Assembly: GCF_047946665.1 (NCBI RefSeq)
Contig: NZ_CP172312.1
Coordinates: 4,154,001-4,218,000, forward strand
Direction of reading: 5' to 3'
DNA from: Allohahella sp002354735
GTDB lineage: Bacteria; Pseudomonadota; Gammaproteobacteria; Pseudomonadales; Oleiphilaceae
DNA: 64,000 bases
A program made the translations under genes and the position numbers. Every line of letters begins with the position of its first letter. Within the stretch, counting starts at the first letter, position 1. Below the pieces are notes generated by a model. That model was not told the DNA's origin, ran no database searches, and saw only the letters and a program-made list of their open reading frames with translations. Below are positions 8,544 through 16,630 of the stretch, one piece after another.

Positions 8544-9813
8544 GCGAGGTTCGCAGGCGGAAATCGTACGCGCTTCCCTGAAGCGCCGCTACGCCAAGGA
8601 AAAGCGGTTTCGTCTCTACGGTATGCTGGCTATCTTCATTGCGCTTGCATCGCTGTTTGTGCTCTTTGCCGACATCATCTCCAAGGGCTACACCGGGTTT
8701 GTGAAGACCACGATAACGCTGGAGCTCAATCTCGATTCGGAGATGATGTATCTGGAAGATCCTCGCGACGCGGATCAGCTAGCTATGGCTGACTTCAATG
8801 CACCGATTATTGCTGCGCTGCAGGGCTATTTCCCTGAAGCTCAAGGTGCTGCTGAAAAGCGCGAGTTGTTACGGCTGGTAGGCAACTACGGCGCCAATAC
8901 GATCAAGAATCGACTGAAGGCAGATCCTGAGCTGCTGAATACCACCCAGACCATGGAATTCCTCGCCCATGATCAGGTCTCAGTTTACGTGAAGCACGCG
9001 GATGATCCCAGCTACAGCATTAGGTTGTCGGAGCAGCAGCAGCGGTGGGTGGACGAGCTGGTGAAGGCCGGTGTTATCGATACTGGCTTCAACGATGTGC
9101 TGTTCAGTCGTGGAGACTCTCGTGAGCCGGCCAACGCCGGTATTCTCGGTGCGATAGTCGGTTCGTTGTTGACGATGCTGGTTACGCTGGCAATTTCCTT
9201 CCCGGTGGGCATTGCGGCTGCGGTGTATCTCGAAGAGTTTGCACCGCAGAACAAGCTCACAGATTTCATAGAGGTCAATATCAACAACCTGGCGGCAGTC
9301 CCATCGATCATCTTTGGTCTGCTCGGCCTGGCCGTCTTCATCGGTCTCTTCGGCATGCCACGTTCGATCCCCCTCGTCGGTGGTCTGGTGCTGGCACTGA
9401 TGACACTGCCGACCATCATTATTTCCAGTCGCGCCGCCATCAAAAGTGTCCCGCCTTCCATTCGCCAGGCTGCCGAGGGCATAGGGGCATCGAGGATGCA
9501 GGTCGTGCTTCACCACGTGATACCCCTGGCAATGCCCGGCATGCTGACTGGTGCGATAATCGGCATGGCTCAGGCGCTGGGAGAAACTGCGCCATTGCTG
9601 CTCATCGGAATGGTCGCCTTCATCGTGGACGTGCCTGAGGGACTATTCGATTCAGCCACAGTTCTGCCAGTACAGATTTACCTCTGGGCCAGCAGCTCAG
9701 AGCAGGGCTTTGTCGAACTGGCATCCGCCGGAATCATGGTGCTGCTCACTTTTATGATCAGTATGAACGCACTGGCGATCTGGCTGCGCAAGCGGCTCGA
9801 GCGACGCTGGTAA
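8536..9813 (+). CDS. pstA: Phosphate ABC permease PstA (long form)
   Basis: Second membrane subunit of PstSCAB. I took the ATG at 8536, with AGGGA six bases before it, rather than an in-frame ATG at 8500 deep inside pstC. The 425-residue chain has one N-terminal membrane segment, a periplasmic domain of about 150 residues, then the permease core from about 195 with the EAA loop GASRMQVVLHHVIPLAMPG near 325. Like PstC it is the long version, so the two extra domains probably face each other outside the membrane. An eight-base overlap with pstC couples translation. Confidence 0.93.
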   Translation: MNKRGSQAEIVRASLKRRYAKEKRFRLYGMLAIFIALASLFVLFADIISKGYTGFVKTTITLELNLDSEMMYLEDPRDADQLAMADFNAPIIAALQGYFPEAQGAAEKRELLRLVGNYGANTIKNRLKADPELLNTTQTMEFLAHDQVSVYVKHADDPSYSIRLSEQQQRWVDELVKAGVIDTGFNDVLFSRGDSREPANAGILGAIVGSLLTMLVTLAISFPVGIAAAVYLEEFAPQNKLTDFIEVNINNLAAVPSIIFGLLGLAVFIGLFGMPRSIPLVGGLVLALMTLPTIIISSRAAIKSVPPSIRQAAEGIGASRMQVVLHHVIPLAMPGMLTGAIIGMAQALGETAPLLLIGMVAFIVDVPEGLFDSATVLPVQIYLWASSSEQGFVELASAGIMVLLTFMISMNALAIWLRKRLERRW

Positions 9814-9823
9814 GGAGAACGAT

Positions 9824-10714
9824 ATGAACACGATGAACCCTGGTATTGCGATGAAAGCGGATATTCGTGCGCAGCAGGCTGCTGTTCCGGTACCCGAAGA
9901 GAAGCCGGAAGATACAGTGATCGAAGAGGGCAAGACGGTAGGCAAGCCCTTCGCCGGAGATCCCAAGTTCAAGTTGCGCAACGTGAGTGTGTCGTACGGC
10001 AGCGACCGTGCAATCAAGAACATCAGCCTCGATATTGCCCGCAACGAAGTCATTGCATTTATCGGCCCATCTGGCTGTGGCAAGTCGACCTTCCTGCGTT
10101 GTCTCAACCGGATGAATGACAGCATCGATAGCTGTCGGGTTGAGGGGCAATTAATGCTGGATGATGAGGATATCTACCATTCCAACAATGATGTCGTCGA
10201 GCTGCGTGCCCGGGTCGGGATGGTGTTCCAGAAGCCAAACCCGTTCCCGAAGTCCATTTATGACAACGTCGCCTATGGTCCCCGTATCCATGGTCTGGCC
10301 AACAGTCAGACGGATCTGGATGAAATCGTCGAGAACAGCCTGCGTAAAGCTGGTCTGTGGAACGAAGCCAAGGATCGCCTGGATTCAGTCGCAACCGGTA
10401 TGTCTGGCGGCCAGCAGCAGCGTCTGTGTATCGCCAGAGCCATAGCCGTAAGTCCGGAAGTGATCCTGATGGACGAACCTTGTTCTGCGCTTGATCCCAT
10501 TGCCACAGCGAGAGTTGAAGAGCTGATTGCCCAGATGTCAGAGAGCTTCACCATTGTGATTGTGACCCATTCAATGCAGCAGGCTGCTCGCGTGGCTCAC
10601 CGCACGGCCTACTTTCATCTTGGTCATCTTGTGGAGGTCAACGAAACCAACCGGGTGTTCACGTCACCAGAACATGAACTCACAGAATCCTATATCACAG
10701 GACGTTTCGGGTGA
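9824..10714 (+). CDS. pstB: Phosphate ABC ATPase PstB
   Basis: ATP-hydrolysing subunit of the phosphate importer. Walker A GPSGCGKST is near residue 84, the signature motif SGGQQQRLCIARA near 190, and Walker B VILMDEPCSALDP near 210, followed by the switch histidine in VTHSMQQAARVA. The segment FQKPNPFPKSIYDNVAYGPR is typical of PstB. It carries about 40 extra residues at the N-terminus relative to E. coli PstB. The ATG has AGGAGA six bases upstream and lies ten bases after pstA. Confidence 0.96.
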   Translation: MNTMNPGIAMKADIRAQQAAVPVPEEKPEDTVIEEGKTVGKPFAGDPKFKLRNVSVSYGSDRAIKNISLDIARNEVIAFIGPSGCGKSTFLRCLNRMNDSIDSCRVEGQLMLDDEDIYHSNNDVVELRARVGMVFQKPNPFPKSIYDNVAYGPRIHGLANSQTDLDEIVENSLRKAGLWNEAKDRLDSVATGMSGGQQQRLCIARAIAVSPEVILMDEPCSALDPIATARVEELIAQMSESFTIVIVTHSMQQAARVAHRTAYFHLGHLVEVNETNRVFTSPEHELTESYITGRFG

Positions 10715-10762
10715 TGAGCAAGCTCAAATCCAGGCTTTCAGTCATTGTTTACGAGGTGCGTC

Positions 10763-11494
10763 ATGCCCACTGCGAGAGATAGTCATCTGCAACATATTTC
10801 CAACCGCTTCAACAGCGATCTGGGGAAGCTCAAGGAGGATCTGCTGGCCATGGGCGAAGTCGTCGAGCAGCAGTTGCAGGATGCACTCAAGGCGCTGATC
10901 AATAACGATGGGGAGTTGGGCGCTGCGGTCAAATTACGTGACAAGGCCGTCGATGCCATGGAGCTGACCATCGATGAGGAGGCTCAACGGATTATCGTAA
11001 CGCGCCAGCCTACCGCCAGCGATCTCCGTCTGGTCATGGCGGTAGTCAAGATGGTGGCTGATATCGAGCGTATTGGCGATGAGGCCAAGAAGATTGCCAA
11101 GTTGGCTACCGCGCTCGCCGAGGAAGGCAAGGCCCCGCAAGGCTATCTCGAAGTCAGGCATCTCGGTGTGCATGTGGGGCGAATGGTACGCGATGCTCTG
11201 GATGCGTTCTCGAAGTTCGACATGCAGAAAGCGCTCGTGGTGATGAAAGAAGATGACGCCGTTGACAACGAATACCGCAGCGCCACCCGTGCTGTGATGA
11301 CCTTCATGATGGAGGACCCACGGAGTATTAGTGGCTGTCTCAATATCATGTGGGTACTACGGGCGCTCGAGCGCATCGGTGACCATGCCGGCAACATCTG
11401 CGAGCATGTCATCTTCATGGTCGAGGGCACCGATGTGCGGCATGCCCCGATGGCGGTCGCGGAAAAAGTGGTCGAAAAGCCCCAGCAAATGTGA
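10763..11494 (+). CDS. phoU: Phosphate regulatory protein PhoU
   Basis: Cytoplasmic regulator that links the state of PstSCAB to the PhoR kinase and damps phosphate uptake. The 243 residues form two PhoU three-helix repeats. Each contains a metal-binding E/DxxxD-type helix, seen as VVKMVADIERIGDEAKKIA near 93-111 and WVLRALERIGDHAGNICEH near 200-218. The ATG at 10763 has GAGG six bases upstream; an in-frame TTG at 10745 is less likely. It is the last gene of the pst operon. PhoB and PhoR are not encoded in this window. Confidence 0.95.
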   Translation: MPTARDSHLQHISNRFNSDLGKLKEDLLAMGEVVEQQLQDALKALINNDGELGAAVKLRDKAVDAMELTIDEEAQRIIVTRQPTASDLRLVMAVVKMVADIERIGDEAKKIAKLATALAEEGKAPQGYLEVRHLGVHVGRMVRDALDAFSKFDMQKALVVMKEDDAVDNEYRSATRAVMTFMMEDPRSISGCLNIMWVLRALERIGDHAGNICEHVIFMVEGTDVRHAPMAVAEKVVEKPQQM

Positions 11495-11507
11495 GAAGTG
11501 CATGCAA

Positions 11508-11531
11508 CGGCGCGGTCATGGGACCGGGCCG
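11508..11531 (+). terminator. Weak hairpin after phoU
   Basis: CGGCGCGGTC and GACCGGGCCG form a ten-base stem with one mismatch around an ATGG loop, 13 bases after the phoU stop. There is no T run, so it would be a weak or factor-assisted terminator at best. Confidence 0.35.
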
Positions 11532-11653
11532 TCGTATGGTCTGCGTTAGATCCCCGCATTGGTAATCGAGTTCTCCTGAAACTACGCTATTCTCCGAAGG
11601 CAGCTGCAATTTGCTCGGACACCTTCGTGGCCGCTGCGACCGTCGTTGACACG

Positions 11654-11665
11654 GTCCATATGGAC
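11654..11665. promoter_or_regulatory. Perfect 12-base palindrome before MscS operon
   Basis: GTCCATATGGAC is a perfect palindrome in the roughly 250-base spacer between phoU and the next gene. It could be an operator for a dimeric regulator of the mscS pair; nothing identifies the protein. Confidence 0.3.
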
Positions 11666-11751
11666 GCGGGATAGTCATCTGGCGCTCGTCGCATCTGAAT
11701 CAAATCTACGAGTACAGTTCATGACCAATGTGTGCACGGCGCGCCTCACGT

Positions 11752-12975
11752 ATGAGTGACGAGCCGAGGCAGTTGCGCGAGTTTCGCCCGCTCGGCCAGT
11801 ACAAGCTGCCAAGTTTGCAGACCAAGGATGCCTTGCAGCTGTTCCTGGCGCGGATCAAGAAGCGCTTTGATAGCAGCCAGGACAAACCGTATATCGCTGA
11901 GGAGCGCCTGCACCACACTGCGTTGCAGATTCTCAACGACGTGGCGAATCCGCCTGCGTGGGGGCCCTTGCTGGACGAGCTCGACATCTCGCTACGGGAC
12001 TGGGTGCTCGAAGAGCGACCGGCGCAGTGGCTGAAACTGATCGTATTGCCGCCTGGCGAGGAGAACGGTCTCCTGACCAAATGGGCGAAGCAGCATAACC
12101 ACGATCTGCTCGATCCACCTGAGCGCATGAGCCTGCTTCAGCCAGGTGATCAGGCGGTTCAGGAAGCCCTGTCGCTGGTTCAGGCGCAGGCAAAAGGTCC
12201 GGGGGTCCTGGTCTTGCCGGAGCTCGATCGCTGGTTCCTGCGGCATCGAAACGGACTCACCGTTCTGCGTGCACTGCTGGAATCGCTTGCCGACCTGCAA
12301 AGGCATTGCGTTATCGGCTGTAACAGCTGGGCCTGGCTTTTTATCAAGAAGGCGGTGGCTGCCGATATGATTCTACCCGAGGGGATGACATTTCAGGCAT
12401 TTGATGCCAGTCGCTTGAGACACTGGTTCCATCAGCTCGGTGAGGCGCATGAAGACCACGACATCACCTTTCGTTTGACCCGAACCGGAGACGATGTGAT
12501 GGCCCTGTCGGAAGATGATGTGCCTCATGATTTCTTTCAGGGCCTCGCCGCGCGTAGCTTCGGTATACCATGGGTAGCCTGGCATCTCTGGCGACAGAGC
12601 CTGCGCTCCGGTTCGAAATCAGAGACGCTCAATGGGGAAGCCGAAGAGACCGAGGATGCTGAAGCAAGGCACCGGCTAGTAGCCGCAGACGACGATCGGA
12701 CCCTCTGGATAGCATCTTTGGAGGAGTACACCCTGCCAGGGCGTGAGCATGACATGGTGCTCCAGATCCTTCACGCACTCTTGATTCATGGTGGTGCCAG
12801 TGCGGAAGAACTGAGTGCCGTCTTACCCAGACCGGTCGAACCGGCTTTACTCGTGGCTTTGCGCAAGGCCGGCATCATCTATCGAAGCGGGTCCACTTAT
12901 CGTTGTCAGCCAGCCGCCTATCCGGCGATACGGGGCGGGCTGGCGATCTCCGGCTTCCCCACAGACAGGTTGTGA
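11752..12975 (+). CDS. Unknown protein with P-loop-like fold, MscS partner
   Basis: I do not recognise a named family. The soluble 407-residue chain has LIVLPPGEENGLL near residue 100, where a P-loop strand would sit, and a strand-acid segment VLVLPELDRWFLR near 155 that looks like a Walker B strand followed by helix LLESLADLQRH and strand CVIGCNSWAWLF. This suggests a P-loop NTPase fold that has lost the GKS/T lysine. The last 80 residues look like a winged helix ending in a short beta segment. An upstream ATG at 11728 would add eight residues; neither start has a good ribosome site. It ends two bases before mscS, so the products probably work together. Confidence 0.5.
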   Translation: MSDEPRQLREFRPLGQYKLPSLQTKDALQLFLARIKKRFDSSQDKPYIAEERLHHTALQILNDVANPPAWGPLLDELDISLRDWVLEERPAQWLKLIVLPPGEENGLLTKWAKQHNHDLLDPPERMSLLQPGDQAVQEALSLVQAQAKGPGVLVLPELDRWFLRHRNGLTVLRALLESLADLQRHCVIGCNSWAWLFIKKAVAADMILPEGMTFQAFDASRLRHWFHQLGEAHEDHDITFRLTRTGDDVMALSEDDVPHDFFQGLAARSFGIPWVAWHLWRQSLRSGSKSETLNGEAEETEDAEARHRLVAADDDRTLWIASLEEYTLPGREHDMVLQILHALLIHGGASAEELSAVLPRPVEPALLVALRKAGIIYRSGSTYRCQPAAYPAIRGGLAISGFPTDRL

Positions 12976-12977
12976 AC

Positions 12978-13799
12978 ATGGCAGCAGTAGACGAGGGCCG
13001 ACAGAAGGCCGCCCAGCTTCTAAATGATTTCCAGGACATCAGCCTGGCAAAGGTTGCGCTGATCATCGTTGGTACCTGGGTCGCTATTCTGGTGGTTCGA
13101 CGACTGCTGCCATATCTTGCGGAGCGCGGGCCAAATCAGCTCCGGCTTTATCTTCTCGGCGCGGTCCCCATCATCAGACTGCTTCTCCTGACGGCAGCAT
13201 TTCTCTGGGTCATACCGATCATCTTCAATATCAATTTCCAGAATTTTCTCGTTATTGCAGGCGCAGCGAGCGTCGCTATCGGCTTTGCCTTCAAGGACTA
13301 CGTGAGCAGCCTCATTGCAGGCATGGTTGCTATTTTCGAGCGTCCTTATCGCCCGGGTGACTGGGTCAGAATCGACGGAGACTACGGTGAGGTGACCTCT
13401 GTCGGTATGCGGGCTCTGAGGATCCGTACGGCAGATGACGATGCCATAACAGTTCCGCACGACCGGCTCTGGTCGAACAACATCATCAACTCCAATGATG
13501 GCACCAGAACGCTGATGTGCGTCGCGGAATTCTATGTGGCGCCAGATCATGATGCCGCAATCGTTCGGGAGTCGCTCAACGACGTTGCCCTTACCAGTGC
13601 CTATCTCGAGTACACCAAGCCTGTGCTCGTCATGCTCAAGCAGAGTCCCCTGGGCACGCAATACCGCCTGAAGGCTTACCCTTTCGACATGCGCGATCAG
13701 TTCGCCTTCATCAGTGATCTCACGGTCAGGGGTAAGAAGGCCATAGAGGAAGCCGGCGGTGTCGAGATCAGCGCACCAGGCGGCGTGGCTGTTAGCTAG
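12978..13799 (+). CDS. MscS-family mechanosensitive channel
   Basis: Inner-membrane channel that opens under membrane tension. The 273-residue chain has membrane segments near 25-45 and 60-85, the pore helix with its Gly/Ala ridge (VIAGAASVAIGFAFKDYV, about 88-105), then the beta domain signature RPYRPGDWVRIDGDYGEV near 122-139 and NNIINSNDG near 170. It is the minimal three-helix type, close to E. coli MscS in length. The ATG at 12978 follows AGG by eight bases and lies two bases after the preceding stop; an earlier in-frame start at 12903 would lie inside the upstream gene. Confidence 0.88.
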   Translation: MAAVDEGRQKAAQLLNDFQDISLAKVALIIVGTWVAILVVRRLLPYLAERGPNQLRLYLLGAVPIIRLLLLTAAFLWVIPIIFNINFQNFLVIAGAASVAIGFAFKDYVSSLIAGMVAIFERPYRPGDWVRIDGDYGEVTSVGMRALRIRTADDDAITVPHDRLWSNNIINSNDGTRTLMCVAEFYVAPDHDAAIVRESLNDVALTSAYLEYTKPVLVMLKQSPLGTQYRLKAYPFDMRDQFAFISDLTVRGKKAIEEAGGVEISAPGGVAVS

Positions 13800-13800
13800 G

Positions 13801-14019
13801 CTAGGCCGGACTAGCCATCCGGCCCACCAGGTTCTCGAAGATGATGGTGGCCGTTCCTGCCACCTCTGAGGACGTCTTCGAAATTGCACCACCACCAATG
13901 AAGCCCAGTCCGGTAATGATGCCGTACATAATACGGGCCTGTGCTTCGGGATCGGGAAATACCGCTTTGCCAACCAGCATGTAGGCGCAGGAGGCAATAC
14001 AGGCATCTGGTCGCCGACC
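13801..14019 (-). pseudogene. Decayed MgtC/SapB-like C-terminal remnant
   Basis: An open frame of 72 codons on the minus strand without a start in the expected place reads GRRPDACIASCAYML, then ARIMYGIITGLGFIGGGAI, then EVAGTATIIFENLVG. This matches the order of MgtC family motifs (G-L-R-THALV, RIAxxIVTGIGFLGAG, V-GLTTAA). A TAA stop lies immediately upstream in the same frame (14020-14022), and the N-terminal membrane segments of MgtC are absent. I therefore call it a truncated remnant. It abuts the mscS stop tail to tail. An alternative is a chance resemblance in a short hydrophobic frame. Confidence 0.45.
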
Positions 14020-14125
14020 TTATCCCAGTCGATGCTTAAAGCGTATGCTATCTCGTTCACTACAGCTCAGTCCCAGTCAATACAGCTGCAAAAGCTGATT
14101 CCGAAAGTAAAGAGGTTAAGATCAG

Positions 14126-15184
14126 ATGACTCCTTCAAAAGCATACGCAGCCCAGGCCGCTGACAAGCCACTGGCGCCCCTGAATATCGAGCGCCGTGAG
14201 CTGCGTCCAGACGATGTCGCTATTGAGATCGACTACTGCGGCGTGTGCCACAGCGACATCCACATGGCAGAGAATGACTGGGGTGGTAGTCTCTATCCGG
14301 TCGTGCCCGGCCATGAAATCATTGGCCGTGTGCAGGCCGTCGGTGAGAAAGTGCGCAAGTTCCAGGTTGGTCAGGTTGTCGGTGTCGGCTGCATGGTTGA
14401 TTCATGCAGGCGCTGTAGCGCTTGTGAGACTGGCCTCGAACAGTATTGTCTCGAGGGTATGACCGGTACCTATAACGGTCGTGACCGCCACGACAACTCA
14501 GTGACCCTGGGTGGTTATTCAGAGAAAATCGTGGTGAGTGAGCGTTTCGTCGTCACGATTCCGGAAAAGCTTGAAGCCGCATCGGCCGCGCCCTTGTTAT
14601 GTGCCGGCATCACCACCTTCTCACCGCTCATGCACTACGGTGTAAAAGCCGGTGATCGCGTCGGCGTAATCGGCATGGGTGGGCTTGGCCATATGGGCGT
14701 CAAGTTCGCCAAAGCCCTCGGCGCCGAAGTCACGATCTTCACACGTTCGGAAAGCAAGATGGAGGAAGCGCGGAGCCAGGGTGCTGATCATGTGATCATC
14801 TCCAAGGATCCGGCGCAGATGAAAGCGGCCAGGGAAACCTTCGACGTGCTGCTCGATACCATTCCGGTGCCGCACGATATGAACCCTTATCTGAACTGTC
14901 TGAAGTACGATGGCAAGCATATCGTAGTCGGCTTGCTCACTGCGGTTGAGCCACCGCTGCAGGCCGGCATGCTGGTCATGAAGCGGCGCGTGCTTGCAGG
15001 CTCGTTGATCGGTGGCATGCCTGAGACTCAGGCAATGCTGGACTTCTGTGCCGAACATGACATCACCTGCGACGTGGAAATGCTGGATATCCAGAACATC
15101 AACGAAGCCTATGATCGAATGAAAAAAGGTGATGTGAAGTATCGGTTTGTCATCGATATGAAGAGCCTGAAGAACAGTGACTGA
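14126..15184 (+). CDS. Zinc alcohol dehydrogenase, YahK/Ahr type
   Basis: NAD(P)H-dependent medium-chain alcohol dehydrogenase that most likely reduces aldehydes, as YahK/Ahr do. Catalytic zinc ligands are seen in GVCHSDIHM near residue 37 and PGHEIIGR near 60. The structural zinc lobe has four cysteines, CRRCSACETGLEQYC, near 94-108. The nucleotide fold has GMGGLGHMGVKFAKA near 180. The length of 352 fits the cinnamyl-alcohol-dehydrogenase subgroup. The ATG follows AAGAGGTTAAG. It is monocistronic, with a GC-rich hairpin 30 bases after the stop. Confidence 0.88.
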   Translation: MTPSKAYAAQAADKPLAPLNIERRELRPDDVAIEIDYCGVCHSDIHMAENDWGGSLYPVVPGHEIIGRVQAVGEKVRKFQVGQVVGVGCMVDSCRRCSACETGLEQYCLEGMTGTYNGRDRHDNSVTLGGYSEKIVVSERFVVTIPEKLEAASAAPLLCAGITTFSPLMHYGVKAGDRVGVIGMGGLGHMGVKFAKALGAEVTIFTRSESKMEEARSQGADHVIISKDPAQMKAARETFDVLLDTIPVPHDMNPYLNCLKYDGKHIVVGLLTAVEPPLQAGMLVMKRRVLAGSLIGGMPETQAMLDFCAEHDITCDVEMLDIQNINEAYDRMKKGDVKYRFVIDMKSLKNSD

Positions 15185-15215
15185 TCTGCTCAATAGCCTC
15201 TGAATCTCGTCCAAG

Positions 15216-15241
15216 CCCGCGCCTCATTGCCTGAGCGCGGG
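15216..15241 (+). terminator. GC-rich hairpin after the alcohol dehydrogenase
   Basis: CCCGCGC (15216-15222) pairs with GCGCGGG (15235-15241) around a 12-base loop, with only TT after it. It ends where the -35 element of the proV promoter begins, so it separates the two units. Confidence 0.5.
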
Positions 15242-15269
15242 TTGACGCCCCACCCGAAAAGCCTATAAG
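15242..15269 (+). promoter_or_regulatory. Sigma70 promoter of proVWX
   Basis: TTGACG (15242-15247) and TATAAG (15264-15269) are separated by 16 bases; each hexamer differs from consensus at one position. The predicted transcription start is about 15276, leaving a leader of about 160 bases before the proV ATG. Confidence 0.65.
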
Positions 15270-15276
15270 TTTGATC

Positions 15277-15298
15277 TATGTTAACTTCGGTTAACGTA
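15277..15298 (+). promoter_or_regulatory. Dyad with UUCG loop at predicted transcript start
   Basis: Two GTTAAC hexamers flank TTCG (15280-15295), and the flanking bases extend the dyad to 22 bases with one T/G pair. As RNA it is a stem closed by the very stable C(UUCG)G tetraloop at the 5' end of the message. As DNA it lies at +1 to +22, where a repressor would block transcription. Confidence 0.5.
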
Positions 15299-15437
15299 TA
15301 GAGATGACTGATCCCGCTCAATCGACGCACGTGCCCGCCTTTCGTTTCCAGCGCGATTCAGAAGCGTTCCGGTGCTGCGCTTTCATTCCAGCAGTCGGCT
15401 GATACCGAGTTGTCAGCAAGGGAGACATATCGAATCA

Positions 15438-16628
15438 ATGAGCCCAAAAGTCGTGGTAAAGAATGTCTTCAAAGTGTTTGGAGACGACCCCGAAGAAGCC
15501 ATGTCCCTCGTTCGCAAGGGGGTTGATAAAGCTGAAATCTTCAAGTCTACGGGCCAGACTATCGGCGTAATGGACGCCTCATTCGAAATCTACGAGGGCG
15601 AAATCTTCGTCATCATGGGGCTTTCCGGCTCTGGCAAGTCCACCATGGTGAGGCTGCTCAACCGGCTCATCGAGCCAACCACCGGAGAGATCTGGGTGGG
15701 TGATCAGGATATCGCAAAACTCTCACGTAAAGATCTCAACCAGCTTCGTCGAAACAAGATGAGTATGGTGTTTCAATCCTTTGCGCTGATGCCTCACCTC
15801 AATGTGATAGACAACGCCGCCTTTGGCCTGGAGCTCTCAGGTATGGGCCGTAGTGAACGTCATGAGCGTGCTCAGTCAGCGCTTGCCCAGGTGGGCCTCG
15901 AAGCCTACACGAATAGCTATCCTGACGAGCTGTCAGGCGGCATGCAGCAGCGCGTTGGCCTCGCTCGCGCTCTGGCGAACGATCCTGAAATCATGTTGAT
16001 GGACGAAGCCTTCTCGGCGCTCGATCCGTTGATTCGGACGGAAATGCAGGACGAGCTGGTTAAACTGCAGAAGGATTCGAAGCGCACGGTGGTCTTCATT
16101 TCACATGATCTCGACGAAGCCATGCGCATCGGTGATCGTATTGCGATCATGGAGGGCGGGCGAGTGGTTCAGGTTGGTACGCCCGATGAAATCCTCAAGA
16201 ATCCCGCTGACGATTACGTCAAATCATTCTTTCGAGGTGTCGATATCTTTACTGTCTTCACCGCCAAGGATGTGGCACGGAAGCGGCAGGTCACGGTGGT
16301 GGAGCGCGAAGGTGCAGGTATTCCTGCCGTGCTGGAGCAGCTGAGTGAATGGGAGCGCGACTACGCTTATGTGCTGGGGCGTGACCAGAAGTTCCATGGC
16401 GTCGTCTCGGTCGATTCGCTTGCAAAAGCCAGGAAGTCCGGCAGCAGTATCAGTAGTGCCTTCTTGCCAGATATTGAACCGATTCCAGCTGATACACCGC
16501 TGACCCAGATCATCGGCAATGTGGCCGCAGCGCCGTGCGGTGTGCCGGTAGTTGATGACAATGGTCGCTATCAGGGTGTGATTTCAAGAGCAGTCCTGCT
16601 ACAGGCGCTGGATAGAGAGGGCGAATAA
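15438..16628 (+). CDS. proV: Glycine betaine/proline ABC ATPase ProV
   Basis: Energising subunit of an osmoprotectant importer. The chosen start, MSPKVVVKNVFKVFG, aligns with the beginning of E. coli ProV; an earlier in-frame start at 15372 adds 22 unlikely residues. Walker A GLSGSGKST is near residue 61, the signature SGGMQQRVGLARAL near 162 and Walker B IMLMDEAFSALDP near 183. The C-terminal 120 residues form the paired CBS-like region that senses ionic strength in ProV/OpuAA proteins. At 396 residues it matches the family. GGAG lies 13 bases upstream, rather far. proW follows after two bases. Confidence 0.93.
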   Translation: MSPKVVVKNVFKVFGDDPEEAMSLVRKGVDKAEIFKSTGQTIGVMDASFEIYEGEIFVIMGLSGSGKSTMVRLLNRLIEPTTGEIWVGDQDIAKLSRKDLNQLRRNKMSMVFQSFALMPHLNVIDNAAFGLELSGMGRSERHERAQSALAQVGLEAYTNSYPDELSGGMQQRVGLARALANDPEIMLMDEAFSALDPLIRTEMQDELVKLQKDSKRTVVFISHDLDEAMRIGDRIAIMEGGRVVQVGTPDEILKNPADDYVKSFFRGVDIFTVFTAKDVARKRQVTVVEREGAGIPAVLEQLSEWERDYAYVLGRDQKFHGVVSVDSLAKARKSGSSISSAFLPDIEPIPADTPLTQIIGNVAAAPCGVPVVDDNGRYQGVISRAVLLQALDREGE

Positions 16629-16630
16629 TC

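Noticed and set aside
13020..14060. A long minus-strand open frame (346 codons) across mscS
   Set aside because: It is antisense to a clear MscS gene with strong motifs, and its translation is low in hydrophobic order and rich in His, Arg and Gln, typical of a shadow frame. Only the intergenic end hides a real remnant, in another frame.
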